The notes under the pieces: model-generated
What the model was told of the DNA's origin: nothing
Seen by the model: the letters and a program-made list of their open reading frames with translations, nothing else
Database searches by the model: none
Source of the DNA: GWC2-45-44 sp041661665
Lineage (GTDB): Bacteria; Planctomycetota; Phycisphaerae; Sedimentisphaerales; UBA12454
NCBI GenBank assembly: GCA_041661665.1
Contig: JBAZTW010000007.1
Span: 4,625 to 68,624 of the forward strand
Direction: 5' to 3'
Length of the DNA stretch: 64,000 nt
Translations under genes and position numbers: made by a program
Part shown: positions 34,533 to 43,607 of the stretch, one piece after another
How positions within the stretch are numbered: the first letter of the stretch is position 1
Layout: each line of letters starts with the position of its first letter

Positions 34533-36812
34533 ATGCCGACAACACCGACAAACACTGAAAGAATGAAACGACTGCCCTGGTGGTTTGCCGCCGGTATGCT
34601 GGACAACGTCCGAATATCGCTGGTTTTTGGGCCGGTCTTCGTCTTGTTTCTCGATGCCATTAAAATAGGAAAAGCCGGTATCGGTGTGCTTTTGGCAATG
34701 CCCCTGCTCTTCCAGGCGGTATCCATTTTTGCCGTCCCGTTAGTCGAAAGACTCGGCTATAAAAAATCCTGCCTGATTTTTTTCAGCGTAAGAACTTCAA
34801 TTTTATTCGGCCTGCTGCTCACGCCGCTGTTTTTGCAAATGTTTGGAATCGGTGGAGCGTTTCTATGGGTCGCTTTTATTATGCTGGTCTTTTCAATATC
34901 GTTCGCCATAGGCCTTACTGCGGGTGGCCCATGGGGGCTGGAGGTGCTGCCGACAAATATCCGCAGCAAAATTATTGCCATTAACACATTTCTTTGCGGC
35001 GCAGTCGTAATACTCGGAACATGGTTTGCCGGTTTCTGGCTGAGCAAATCGAAGGGACTGCCGGGCTTTATGTTCCTGATTGCGACAGGTGCATTTGTCG
35101 GACTATTCGCCGTTGCAAGCCATGCAATGTTCCCAGGCGGCGGCAAAATTAAAAAACAAACACACAGCACAGAACACCTGAAAAATATGCTCGATGCTCT
35201 CAAAGACGGCGACTTTCTCCGCCTTCTGGTCGGTATTGGAGTTTTCATTTTTATCGTTCAGGGCGTAGCGTCATTTATTCCGCTGTATATGAAAAACCTC
35301 GTCGGGATAGACAACTCAAGAGTCGTTTATCTGGGCATCTGGCAGAACGCCGGAATTTTATTAGCTGTCTATTTTTGGGGCTGGTGCGCCGACAGATTCG
35401 GAGGCAAACCGGTCTTTATCACTGGCATAATGTTCCATATATTTCTGCCGGTTCTATGGTATCTGATTCCAAGACATCACGGAGACACAAGTTATTATAT
35501 CGCCGCTGTTGTCTCTTTTCTCACAGGCCTGATGTGCGTAGCGTATTTGATAGGCATTGACCGATACTTCTTTCTTACAGCGATGCCGCACGATAAAAAA
35601 ACATCTTATTACGCGGTGTGGTTCGGTTGGACGGGGCTTCTGGCGGGGCTTGGCCCCATAGTCGTCGGTTTGGCTCTCAAATGGTGCGCCCCGCTCGATA
35701 ACATCGCCGCAAATCTCCATATCAGAGTCGATTCATTTCTGCCGGTATTTCTGGCGCATATGCTCCTGCCGGCAATTGGAATGTATATCTTCCGCAATAT
35801 CAAGCGGGACAGCGAACTGACAACGACGCAGTTTGTCGGCCAGTTATTCCAGTCTATGCCTTTTGGCCTCTTCGGCTCTATCAGCTCCATAATGCGTTAT
35901 AGAATGGCAGGCGAAGAAAACGAAAGAATTGTTACAACGCGAAATCTCGGCCGCTCGGACAGCCCTTTTAATACCGATGAACTTATTGAAGCGCTCAGCG
36001 ACCCCAGTTTCGATGTCCGCTACGAAGCTGTCCTGGCAATGGCGCTGCGAAAACCGGACCAAAAAATTGTAGCCGCCCTGCTGGGAGTATTGGAAGGTGA
36101 GGATATCGAACTAAGTGCAACAGCATCGTGGGCTCTTGGCCAAATCGGCGACAAATCCGCCGTCGCTGCCCTGAAAAAACAACTCACCGCGCCATATCGA
36201 ATACTTCGCGCAAGAAGCGCAAGAGCGCTCGGCAGCATCGGCGACAAAGAAACCGCGGATATTATTTTAGAACTCTTAAAAATTGAAACCGACTCGGTAT
36301 TGAGAGTTGCTTACGCCTCGGCGCTTGGCGCAATGCGATATGTCCCCGCAATCGAATATGTGCTTTCTCTGCTGGCTGATGTCCAGAACGAAACTTTCCG
36401 CGGAGAAGTCGCCCTTGCCGCTGCAAGAATCGTAGGCAGCGAAAAAAGCTACATCAAACTGCTTCGCTCGAGCGCAGCCGAATGGTCAACGACGCTCAGC
36501 GGAGCGATATTGAAATTAAAAAAGCCGATGGTTCGATTAAACCTCGACCCTGCGCTGATTGACTCTGTTGGTGCCTGCGCCGAAAGTTTCGCCGCCGAGC
36601 AGCATGGCTGGGCAATCGAACTGCTCTGGCCTATTCTCGAAGCGATGCCGAAAGATTTAATTGATACCGAATACAGAAAAGCTCTCGCCGAGTGCGGCAG
36701 GAGAATCGAACAGTTCGGCAGCCAGAGAAAAGAATATATCATCCTTGCCGTCCACACCTGCGATGTCTGGCTTAGGGCAAGATGCGCCGCTAAAGCATAC
36801 CAGGCCGAATAA
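34533..36812 (+). CDS. Major facilitator transporter fused to HEAT-repeat domain
   Basis: A 759-residue fusion. Residues 1-425 are a 12-helix MFS transporter: the loop 2-3 type sequence VERLGYKKSCLIF and a second-half counterpart CADRFGGKPVFIT fit the MFS pattern. Residues about 455-660 are HEAT-like repeats of about 30 residues, for example LIEALSDPSFDVRYEAVLAM, ATASWALGQIGDKSAVAALK and RARSARALGSIGDKETADII. The remainder is helical. A cytoplasmic HEAT scaffold on a transporter suggests protein partners, but the substrate is unknown. It is divergent from the exported-protein genes on the left and has no adjacent functional partner. Confidence 0.85.
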   Translation: MPTTPTNTERMKRLPWWFAAGMLDNVRISLVFGPVFVLFLDAIKIGKAGIGVLLAMPLLFQAVSIFAVPLVERLGYKKSCLIFFSVRTSILFGLLLTPLFLQMFGIGGAFLWVAFIMLVFSISFAIGLTAGGPWGLEVLPTNIRSKIIAINTFLCGAVVILGTWFAGFWLSKSKGLPGFMFLIATGAFVGLFAVASHAMFPGGGKIKKQTHSTEHLKNMLDALKDGDFLRLLVGIGVFIFIVQGVASFIPLYMKNLVGIDNSRVVYLGIWQNAGILLAVYFWGWCADRFGGKPVFITGIMFHIFLPVLWYLIPRHHGDTSYYIAAVVSFLTGLMCVAYLIGIDRYFFLTAMPHDKKTSYYAVWFGWTGLLAGLGPIVVGLALKWCAPLDNIAANLHIRVDSFLPVFLAHMLLPAIGMYIFRNIKRDSELTTTQFVGQLFQSMPFGLFGSISSIMRYRMAGEENERIVTTRNLGRSDSPFNTDELIEALSDPSFDVRYEAVLAMALRKPDQKIVAALLGVLEGEDIELSATASWALGQIGDKSAVAALKKQLTAPYRILRARSARALGSIGDKETADIILELLKIETDSVLRVAYASALGAMRYVPAIEYVLSLLADVQNETFRGEVALAAARIVGSEKSYIKLLRSSAAEWSTTLSGAILKLKKPMVRLNLDPALIDSVGACAESFAAEQHGWAIELLWPILEAMPKDLIDTEYRKALAECGRRIEQFGSQRKEYIILAVHTCDVWLRARCAAKAYQAE

Positions 36813-36904
36813 AAAACAGTAACTCCCCTATCAGTAATCCATCTCCAGTACCACCACCAAATCTTATTTATATCATTGGTACATTATGGAAGCGTCATTC
36901 GTAA

Positions 36905-37111
36905 TTATTCATTTTTATAAAAAAATCGTTTCACAATGGCCATAACCGCCGCCATTGTAAGTGCTATAAAAGCTCCCATTAAAACAGATAACAAGAAATG
37001 ATGTTGCTCTTCATACTTTTGCAGAAAAATACTACGAAGTATCGCTGCAAAGAAACCGGAAAACCCGGCTATTAAACCCAAAACTCCTGCCCCTATTTGT
37101 TTTGCTGCCAT
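36905..37111 (-). CDS. Small two-helix membrane protein
   Basis: A 68-residue protein with two hydrophobic segments at about residues 4-27 and 40-60, a polar turn (RSIFLQKYEEQHHF) and a lysine/arginine tail. AGGAG lies seven bases before the ATG. No family is recognised. It follows the zinc-ribbon protein gene on the same strand, with 88 bases between. Confidence 0.6.
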   Translation of the reverse strand: MAAKQIGAGVLGLIAGFSGFFAAILRSIFLQKYEEQHHFLLSVLMGAFIALTMAAVMAIVKRFFYKNE

Positions 37112-37199
37112 TATATACTCCTGCTAAATAATTCTAAATTATTATCAACATCAAGAATATCACCAGTGCCGCTGTAAAGCATATCAGGCGGAATAAAAG

Positions 37200-37964
37200 C
37201 TATTCCACCGTCCAACGAATCGAGGCTGAGTTAGGGTCCCATTCATATTTACAATAACCATCAGCATATAAAATATTACAGCCTTCACCTTGATGGTTTT
37301 GTGTGCTTATTAATTCTTTTCCGCCAACCATATTCCAACCCGGAGTATTTGTTTCAAAAATCAGTACCATATCAGGTGGGAGTTCTGATGCTTTTTTGCC
37401 CACTGCATTGACATTGAAGACATAATAACTCATATTAACTTTAGCTTTATTGCTTGGACAAGAAAAAGATTGTTTTGGTACATCAGCTTTTTCAACGAGC
37501 AAATCACACCATTTATCAGCAGATGGATAAGTATCATTATAATCGTTGGCATAAACCATCATTGCCTTGCCAAGGCCGGAAAGGTTAGTGCCGCAAAGCT
37601 GTCTTTGAGCCAGACATCTTACTTTGCCAAGTGCGGGCATCAATATAGCCAACTGAATTGGCACAAGAAGAAAAATGCTGACAGCGGGTATGACTATTCC
37701 TGTTATCGCAAGGCCGCTGCCTTTTAATTGCCCATTGCTTTTGCTGATTTTAACTAATCCGCAAATTCCGCAAATCAGCGCAGGAATGGAGGTAATCATA
37801 CAAGTAAAGAAGCCAACTATCGAAAGGACAAGAGACCATATCGCAAGTTTGCTTGTTTTTGGTTTGCCCTCCGGTATTTGCGGTGGGGCTGATATTGGCT
37901 GGCCGCAAGATTGACATAGATTTGCGTTTTCGAGATTGTCTTTTCCGCATTTTGGGCAATACAT
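37200..37964 (-). CDS. Zinc ribbon, DUF4190 membrane region and pseudopilin-like H-X-DG tail
   Basis: A 254-residue three-part protein. A zinc ribbon with Cys 3, 6, 17 and 20 opens it. Two hydrophobic segments at about residues 40-63 and 85-112, with LAIWSLVLSIVGFF and GSGLAITGIVI, resemble DUF4190. The C-terminal part looks like a planctomycete pseudopilin/DUF1559 domain: MPALGKVRCLAQRQLCGTNL, AMMVYANDYNDTYP, FSCPSNK, and at the end NHQGEGCNILYADG, which matches the H-X(9-10)-DG motif. Normally that domain follows a prepilin signal; here it hangs on a zinc-ribbon/membrane module instead. AAGGAG lies before the ATG. This architecture is a good planctomycete marker. Confidence 0.8.
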   Translation of the reverse strand: MYCPKCGKDNLENANLCQSCGQPISAPPQIPEGKPKTSKLAIWSLVLSIVGFFTCMITSIPALICGICGLVKISKSNGQLKGSGLAITGIVIPAVSIFLLVPIQLAILMPALGKVRCLAQRQLCGTNLSGLGKAMMVYANDYNDTYPSADKWCDLLVEKADVPKQSFSCPSNKAKVNMSYYVFNVNAVGKKASELPPDMVLIFETNTPGWNMVGGKELISTQNHQGEGCNILYADGYCKYEWDPNSASIRWTVE

Positions 37965-38019
37965 TTACATCTCCTTTTAAATAAAATTGGTATTGTTGTG
38001 ATAATCATATTCATTTTGG

Positions 38020-38117
38020 AAAAAAAGGAAATAAAGAAGTAAAAAAATAAGGGAAATTGACTAACAGCATTAAAAATCCTTATATCTTTACTTCCCTGCT
38101 TCCTTACTTCTTTTTCA
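38020..38117. repeat. Purine/pyrimidine hairpin repeat upstream of the DUF1015 gene
   Basis: Left arm AAAAAAAGGAAATAAAGAAG and right arm CTTTACTTCCCTGCTTCCTT followed by ACTTCTTTTT. It fills most of the gap between two divergent genes. Confidence 0.68.
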
Positions 38118-38199
38118 TTTGAAAACCACAGGAGCTTCTGATAATATCCTGCCATCGTTGTTATTTTTTTAACAGCCGCAGGAATCTCAGGAAATTCCA

Positions 38200-39498
38200 A
38201 TGGAAATCAAGGCTTTTAAGGCTTACAGGTTTAACTCCGCTGTCGCCGGCGACACGGGCAGGTGCATAGCCCCGCCGTATGATGTGATAAATGATATCCA
38301 ACAGGAAGAACTATATCAGCAAAGTCCATATAATATCGTCAGAATCGACAAGGGCAAAACCAAAACCGGCGACAACGAAACCCAAAATCAATACACTCGC
38401 GCCGCGGAATACCTCATTGATTGGCTAAAAAGAGGCATTTTGACTCAGGAAGCCAAAGATTCACTGTACGCTTATGTCCAGAATTTCGATGTGGCGGGCA
38501 AAAATTACCAGCGCAGCGGCATTATCGCATTAGGCAAACTTGTCGAATTCGGCTCAGGCGTTCAGCCTCACGAAAAAACCCTCGACGGCCCGAAAGCCGA
38601 CAGGCTTAAACTGACACTGGCAACCAATGCTCAATTCGGCCAGATTTTTATGCTCTATGATGACTCGCAAAAAGTCGCTGATAAAATCATAGATAAGACT
38701 GTCGCCGGCAAAGAGGCCGCTGTTGATTTTACCGATACCGACGGCATAAGACACAGGCTCTTTATAATAGATGATGCCAAAGACATCGCCGCAGTCGTCG
38801 AAACGATGAAAACCAAAGAAGCCCTCATCGCTGACGGCCATCACAGATATGAAACCGCTCTGAACTATCGCAAAATTACGAAAAAGCCGACCGCCGACTG
38901 GCAAATGATGACCTTTATAAATATGCAGAATGAAGGCCTGATTGTTCTGCCGACACACAGGCTCATCGGTGCTTTGAAAATTTTTGATATTGACGAAATT
39001 ATTAAAAAACTTCAGGAAGATTTTAAGGTAACGGAATTTACTTACACCAATGAAAAGGAAAAAGCAAAAGGCCTGATGTTCAAGCGAATGAAAAAGGCTT
39101 TTGAAGAAAGTAAAAACGCTTTCGGCATTTATGATGGCGCAAAATTTTATTTCATCGTTTTGAAAAGCCATAAGCACGTTGAGCCTTTGAAAATCAGCGC
39201 AGCGTCAAAATCGCTCGATGTCGTCGTTCTGCACAAGGTAATTCTCGAAAGACTCCTCGGCATTGGCGATGCGCAACTGGCGAGCGAAACGAATATTGAA
39301 TATATAAAGGATATAGGCAATGCCGTTGACGAAGGAATTGCCGCTGTCGATAAAAAAGAAAAACAAATTCTGTTCTTTATGAATCCGACAAAGGTGGAGC
39401 AGGTAAAGGCCGTCGCTGCGGAAAATGAAAAAATGCCGCAGAAATCGACGTTCTTCCACCCGAAGATTTTTACCGGCCTGACAATAAATAAACTGTAA
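38200..39498 (+). CDS. DUF1015 family protein
   Basis: A 432-residue member of DUF1015 (COG4198). The N-terminus MEIKAFKAYRFN, then CIAPPYDVIND and SPYNIVRIDKGK, are the family hallmarks, as is IADGHHRYETALNYR near the middle. No catalytic role is established for the family; members are frequently adjacent to serine-pathway genes, and this one is 75 bases upstream of a class V aminotransferase. A link to serine or hydroxypyruvate metabolism is therefore an inference from context. No strong Shine-Dalgarno sequence is seen. Confidence 0.9.
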   Translation: MEIKAFKAYRFNSAVAGDTGRCIAPPYDVINDIQQEELYQQSPYNIVRIDKGKTKTGDNETQNQYTRAAEYLIDWLKRGILTQEAKDSLYAYVQNFDVAGKNYQRSGIIALGKLVEFGSGVQPHEKTLDGPKADRLKLTLATNAQFGQIFMLYDDSQKVADKIIDKTVAGKEAAVDFTDTDGIRHRLFIIDDAKDIAAVVETMKTKEALIADGHHRYETALNYRKITKKPTADWQMMTFINMQNEGLIVLPTHRLIGALKIFDIDEIIKKLQEDFKVTEFTYTNEKEKAKGLMFKRMKKAFEESKNAFGIYDGAKFYFIVLKSHKHVEPLKISAASKSLDVVVLHKVILERLLGIGDAQLASETNIEYIKDIGNAVDEGIAAVDKKEKQILFFMNPTKVEQVKAVAAENEKMPQKSTFFHPKIFTGLTINKL

Positions 39499-39573
39499 GG
39501 TATGCCGACTTGTCCTCCGCAGGAGGAAGGCATTTAATAATTTTTTAAATTTAACTTTTTTATGGAGGTTAGT

Positions 39574-40662
39574 ATGGTTGACTGGAAAAATCCGCCGAAG
39601 CTCTTTATTCCCGGGCCTGTACACGTACTGCCCGAAGTCCTGCAGCAATTGAGCAGGCCGACTCTTGGCCACAGGGGCAAGGAGTACGCGCAACTGCACA
39701 AGGAAACTATTGATATGCTCAAGAAAATTCTGTTCACAGAACAGAGCGTTTTTCTGAGCACATCAAGCGCATCAGGCGTTTGGGAAGGCAGTATTCGCAA
39801 TTGCGTTGACCACAACGAAACGGTTCTTTGTACGATGTGCGGTGCGTTCAGCGATAAATTCGCCGATGTTGCCAGAGCCTGCGACAGAAAAGTCGAAGAG
39901 CTGAAAGTTGACTGGGGCAAGGCGACCACCGTCGAAATGATTGACAAAAAACTGGCCGAGGGCAAATACTCGGCTGTTACGATTGTTTATAACGAAACCA
40001 GCACAGGCGTTACAAATCCGGTTTATGAAATCAGCGAAATGATGAAGAAAAAATATCCTGACGTTATCGTGCTTGTCGATGCTGTCAGCGGTATGATTGG
40101 TCTGCCTCTGCATTTTGACAAACTTGGCTGGGACGTTGTTTTCGCTTCTGTTCAAAAGGCTTTCGCTATTCCGCCGGGAATGGCCGTCTTTGCCGTCAGC
40201 AATCGCGCGTTGGAAAAGAGCAAAAAAATTACAGGCCGCGGATATTATTTCGACTTCCAGGAATTTGCAAAGAGCGCTGCCAAAGACCAGACCCCGACAA
40301 CGCCGTCAATTCCGCACATTATGGCCATCAACTACCAGTGCAAACGATTCCTCGAAGAAGGAATGGAAAACGTCTGGGCAAGACACAAAAAAATGGCTGA
40401 CTTTGTCAGAAGCTGGGCGAAAGAAAAATTCGGTCTTCTCTGCGAAGAAAAATACGCGTCGAACACCCTCACCTGCGTCAAGAATACTCGTGGCATAGTT
40501 GTCGGCGATGTTATTAAAGCCGTCCAGGCAAAACACAATGTCGCTTTCGGCAACGGCTACGGCAAGTTGAAAGATTTGACCTTCAGAATCGCGCATATGG
40601 GCGACATCACTATGGCCGATTTGAAAGAACTCCTCGGCTGGATTGACGATGAGTTGAAGTAA
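39574..40662 (+). CDS. Class V aminotransferase (serine-pyruvate/alanine-glyoxylate or phosphoserine type)
   Basis: A 362-residue PLP enzyme. LFIPGPVHVLPEVLQQL and LGHRGKEYAQLH are the N-terminal marks of serine-pyruvate/alanine-glyoxylate aminotransferase-like enzymes. VDAVSGMIG holds the Asp that pairs with the PLP ring nitrogen, and ASVQKAFAIPPGMA holds the Schiff-base Lys. Such enzymes also serve as phosphoserine aminotransferase in some lineages. The pairing with DUF1015, and pdxB and glyA in the window, would fit a SerC-like role, but this is an inference. GGAGG lies five to nine bases before the ATG at 39574, so an in-frame ATG at 39562 that overlaps this site is rejected. A strong terminator follows. 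Confidence 0.85.
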   Translation: MVDWKNPPKLFIPGPVHVLPEVLQQLSRPTLGHRGKEYAQLHKETIDMLKKILFTEQSVFLSTSSASGVWEGSIRNCVDHNETVLCTMCGAFSDKFADVARACDRKVEELKVDWGKATTVEMIDKKLAEGKYSAVTIVYNETSTGVTNPVYEISEMMKKKYPDVIVLVDAVSGMIGLPLHFDKLGWDVVFASVQKAFAIPPGMAVFAVSNRALEKSKKITGRGYYFDFQEFAKSAAKDQTPTTPSIPHIMAINYQCKRFLEEGMENVWARHKKMADFVRSWAKEKFGLLCEEKYASNTLTCVKNTRGIVVGDVIKAVQAKHNVAFGNGYGKLKDLTFRIAHMGDITMADLKELLGWIDDELK

Positions 40663-40686
40663 ATCTGCTCCGCTGTTTTGAACCCC

Positions 40687-40716
40687 AAAGGCCGGAAATT
40701 ATCTCCGGCCTTTTTT
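40687..40716. terminator. Strong bidirectional terminator
   Basis: AAAGGCCGGA (40687-40696), loop AATTATC, TCCGGCCTTT (40704-40713), then more T. A perfect 10-bp stem. It closes the aminotransferase gene and overlaps the 3' end of the converging small gene. Confidence 0.9.
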
Positions 40717-40924
40717 ATTTTATCATGGTGTTTTTGTCAGCAATGACTTTTACAGCATCGGCTATCTGCTGCTGAGAGTCTGCAATTCTTCCAAGTCGTT
40801 TAGTCATTATAATCAGGCAGATAAGAGGCACTAAAATTATTGTCAGCCACACACAGGCTATGAAAAAAATTAACAGCAACTCGATAAAAACCGGTCTTCC
40901 TGTCCCTATAATACATGCATCCAT
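40715..40924 (-). CDS. Small single-helix membrane protein
   Basis: A 69-residue protein with one long hydrophobic stretch at about residues 13-42 (FIELLLIFFIACVWLTIILV and on), followed by a basic and then an amphipathic helix (RIADSQQQIADAVKVIADKN). GGAAAGG is positioned before the ATG at 40924. The architecture resembles small membrane proteins with a cytoplasmic coiled coil; function unknown. It converges with the aminotransferase gene. Confidence 0.55.
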   Translation of the reverse strand: MDACIIGTGRPVFIELLLIFFIACVWLTIILVPLICLIIMTKRLGRIADSQQQIADAVKVIADKNTMIK

Positions 40925-41013
40925 ATTAAACCTTTCCAAACAAGTTCCGAAAATTATTTCTCCTTGTCAGTTAGATAATTCTAAAACACTAATGTTACAC
41001 AAAAAATAAAAAA

Positions 41014-41292
41014 TTATTCAAAATTATAGTGTTTTCTTACCGGCTCTGTTACCTGCCAAACACATTTTAGGCCGGTAGGAAAAATCACAAGGTCGCCGGC
41101 GACAAATGACACTGCCCCGCTGCCGTGACGGTCTTTGACAGTTACCTTTCCCTCAAGAATCAGACAGGTCTCGGTTTCGGTATAATCCCAGTCGAAAGTA
41201 CTCTTCGGGCACGTCCAAATCGGCCAGGCAGAACAGGTTTTTTTCTCCGCATCCGTCGGCTTTCTTACTATAACATCTTTTGCTGTGGGCAT
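41014..41292 (-). CDS. Single-domain cupin (DUF861/Cupin_3 type)
   Basis: A 92-residue cupin. WPIWTCPKSTFDWDYTETET, CLILEGKVTVKD and GDLVIFPTGLKCVWQV fit the Cupin_3 (DUF861/EutQ-like) pattern: a short beta-barrel with the EG-x-V-x-V and G-D-x-V-x-F-P strands. The usual histidines of motif 1 are replaced (DWDYTETET), so metal binding may be weak or absent. The substrate is unknown. AAGGAG lies seven bases before the ATG. It stands alone. Confidence 0.82.
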   Translation of the reverse strand: MPTAKDVIVRKPTDAEKKTCSAWPIWTCPKSTFDWDYTETETCLILEGKVTVKDRHGSGAVSFVAGDLVIFPTGLKCVWQVTEPVRKHYNFE

Positions 41293-41442
41293 TTAAAACT
41301 CCTTAACTTTAGAGTAAAAGCATAAAATGCAAAAACTAAACCCTATCCCCTATACCCTATACCCCGCGGCTTTTCAAGTTAAACTGTGGAACGAAGAGCG
41401 TTTTTATAGTAGAATGCCCACCTTATTTATGGAACAGAAATA

Positions 41443-42234
41443 ATGAACGATAAGCAGCTCGAACAATTTGAAAAATGGTTTTACGACTATGTGGCGACTT
41501 TTTACATCGGCCAAACGCTGCACGATGACAACATCAGACTAAAAGAATGTCATACCCGCAGAGTTTGCGGCGACATCCTGATGCTGGCGGACAAGCTCGG
41601 CCTCAACGAACACCAAAAACTTATCGCCCAGACAACAGGCCTGTTCCACGATGTCGGCAGGTTCGAACAATATAAGAGATTCAATTCCTATAACGACGTT
41701 GGTACAACCAATCACGCCCTGCTCGGATTGGAAATTATGGCGGAAAATAAAATCCTCGATTGTCTCAACCCTCACGAAAAAAATCTGATAGAGTCCGCTG
41801 TCAGATTACACGGCGAAAAAGACCTGCCGAAAAATCTCGACAAAGAAACCGAATTCTTCGCGAAACTCATCCGCGACTTCGACAAGCTCGACATTTATTT
41901 TGTAATAGTGGAAAGACTCGACGATATGAAAAAAAATCCCGAAAAATATATGACTACTCTGGGCTATCCGATGCGAAATGATTGCTCGCCGGAAATTGTT
42001 CGGGCTGTGCTTGAAAATAGAACCATTGACTATAAGGATTTTAAGTCGATTAACGATATGTTCATTGGCATTATCGGCTGGTTATCTGATATAAATTTTG
42101 TGCCCGTGCTTGCCGAAATAAAAAATCGCGGGCATATAAAAAAAATTGTTAAGTTTCTGCCTGATACCGATGATATTCGCAACATCGAAAAACACGCTGA
42201 AAATTTGATTGAGAAAAAAATCAAATTGGGCTAA
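41443..42234 (+). CDS. HD-domain phosphohydrolase
   Basis: A 263-residue protein of the HD superfamily of metal-dependent phosphohydrolases. The metal ligands appear in order: His in KECHTRRV near 37, GLFHDVGRFEQ with His-Asp near 71-72, His in TTNHALLG, and a distal Asp in IRDFDKLD near 153. The rest is helical. Substrate (nucleotide, cyclic dinucleotide or other) cannot be inferred; there is no attached sensory or RelA-type domain. The nearest neighbours (cupin upstream, repeat region downstream) give no clue. No strong Shine-Dalgarno sequence. Confidence 0.85.
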   Translation: MNDKQLEQFEKWFYDYVATFYIGQTLHDDNIRLKECHTRRVCGDILMLADKLGLNEHQKLIAQTTGLFHDVGRFEQYKRFNSYNDVGTTNHALLGLEIMAENKILDCLNPHEKNLIESAVRLHGEKDLPKNLDKETEFFAKLIRDFDKLDIYFVIVERLDDMKKNPEKYMTTLGYPMRNDCSPEIVRAVLENRTIDYKDFKSINDMFIGIIGWLSDINFVPVLAEIKNRGHIKKIVKFLPDTDDIRNIEKHAENLIEKKIKLG

Positions 42235-42491
42235 TGGCTTTTTTTAAAATGTAACTAAAAAAATATGAAATCACACTGCCAGTGTCATTCCCGCGACCTG
42301 TGGCGAGATTGCCTGTCCTGAGTGCAATCGAAGGAGTCGAACCGAGGCGGGAATCTATTTCTATCCCTTTAATCCGCTGCTCGGCATTTTTTTGCTTCTT
42401 TACTTCCTTACATCCTTATTTCCTTATCTCTTTTTATCTGTGTCCTCTGCCTGCCCTCCGCAGCTTTAGCGAAGGAGGGTGAGCTCTGTGG
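42235..42491. repeat. Repeat cluster between HD gene and oxidoreductase gene
   Basis: Contains a GTCATTCCCGC..GCGGGAATC inverted pair (42284-42354) with a TCCTGAGTGCAATCGAAGG box (42316-42334) inside it, and a CTTCTTTACTTCCTTACATC half-hairpin (42389-42433) related to the GAAGTAAGGAAG family. Confidence 0.65.
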
Positions 42492-43568
42492 CTATATCAG
42501 AGAAAATTTTTCATTTTCAGACATCTCAAATATCTTTCGCAGCGTCTCCGGCATCCCTGTCTTCACGCTTAAATACGCCGCCTCAATCAACGCCATTGTG
42601 CCGAGGTCAAGCCTGCTGCTGGTTCGCAGTTTATATTGCTTCGGCTCAAGAATCGCCCTGCCCGTATCGATAAACATCTCCGTAATACACTTTTCAGGCT
42701 TGAGCGGATATTTGTGTTCGTCAATCAGCAGGCCGGCGTTGTCGTAAATCGCAAGCCTGTTAGGCGTTACTACAATATTATTTTCCACGCCGTAAATTCT
42801 TATCGGCGCAACTGCGCCTGTGCCCGTCTGCTGCGATGCGAGAAATGTGCCTATCAGGCCTTCCTTAAAAATCAGCGATGCGGTTACCGTGTCTTCGCCG
42901 AAAAACTGCCGGGCTTTTTTATTGCTGCTTTTGTTTGTCAGGAGAGCGTATATCTGCTGCGGCAAAAGAAAATTCGACACCACAAGACCGAGCAGCTCAA
43001 AGCAGTCGTTTATCAGCGCTCCCCCGCCGTTGAGTTTGGGATCCGCCAGCGAATCGGAAATAATCGGCTGAAAAAATTCATCCCCGAACGCCGCGCAGAT
43101 ATTCACAAAATAATATTGTTTTATATCGATACTTTTTAAATAATCCGCCAATCGTTCAAAACCAGGCGCGAATTTATACGGACTTGCCGTAATATATTTT
43201 ACATCGTTTTTCTGCGCAAGATTTATTAGTTCAGTCGCCTGCTCAAAATTTGACGCGGTCGGAGGCAGTTTGAGAATGTGACATTTTTTGTTTATCGCCG
43301 CTCGGATATGCTCGACGCATTTATACAAAGGCTCGGCAACTATCAAAATTTCAATATTATTTTGCAGCGTGAATTGTCTGTAATCATCAAAAGCGGTGCA
43401 GTTAAACTGACGGGCGACTTTTTCGGCGGCGGCCAAATCGCTATCCGAAACAGAAACAATTTCATAAAGCCCGGTATCCTGTGCAAGCGTAAGCAGCTGC
43501 CCCATCCCCCTGCCAAGTCCCAGACAGGCGGTTTTCAATTTGCGATTGTTTTGCTGCTCAGTCGTCAT
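42492..43568 (-). CDS. Gfo/Idh/MocA-family oxidoreductase
   Basis: A 358-residue NAD(P)-dependent oxidoreductase. The Rossmann start TACLGLGRGMGQLLTLAQD has the glycine pattern, followed by a strand ending VSVSDSD where the cofactor-specifying acidic residue lies. The usual EKP motif is replaced by LKLPPTASNFEQA, so the common catalytic Lys is shifted to ILKLP. The C-terminal half is the beta-sheet domain (GGGALINDCFELLGLVVSNF, GTFLASQQTGTG). The substrate is presumably a sugar or sugar derivative. It begins 38 bases after the glyA stop on the same strand. No strong Shine-Dalgarno sequence. Confidence 0.82.
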   Translation of the reverse strand: MTTEQQNNRKLKTACLGLGRGMGQLLTLAQDTGLYEIVSVSDSDLAAAEKVARQFNCTAFDDYRQFTLQNNIEILIVAEPLYKCVEHIRAAINKKCHILKLPPTASNFEQATELINLAQKNDVKYITASPYKFAPGFERLADYLKSIDIKQYYFVNICAAFGDEFFQPIISDSLADPKLNGGGALINDCFELLGLVVSNFLLPQQIYALLTNKSSNKKARQFFGEDTVTASLIFKEGLIGTFLASQQTGTGAVAPIRIYGVENNIVVTPNRLAIYDNAGLLIDEHKYPLKPEKCITEMFIDTGRAILEPKQYKLRTSSRLDLGTMALIEAAYLSVKTGMPETLRKIFEMSENEKFSLI

Positions 43569-43585
43569 ACAAATTTATTCTTACT

Positions 43586-43607
43586 GATAACTGATAACTG
43601 CGTTTCT
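43586..43607 (+). repeat. 22-bp repeat at the glyA 3' end
   Basis: GATAACTGATAACTGCGTTT plus CT; identical except one base to 44942-44963. The two direct copies bracket glyA, and this one overlaps its stop codon by two bases. Confidence 0.75.
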
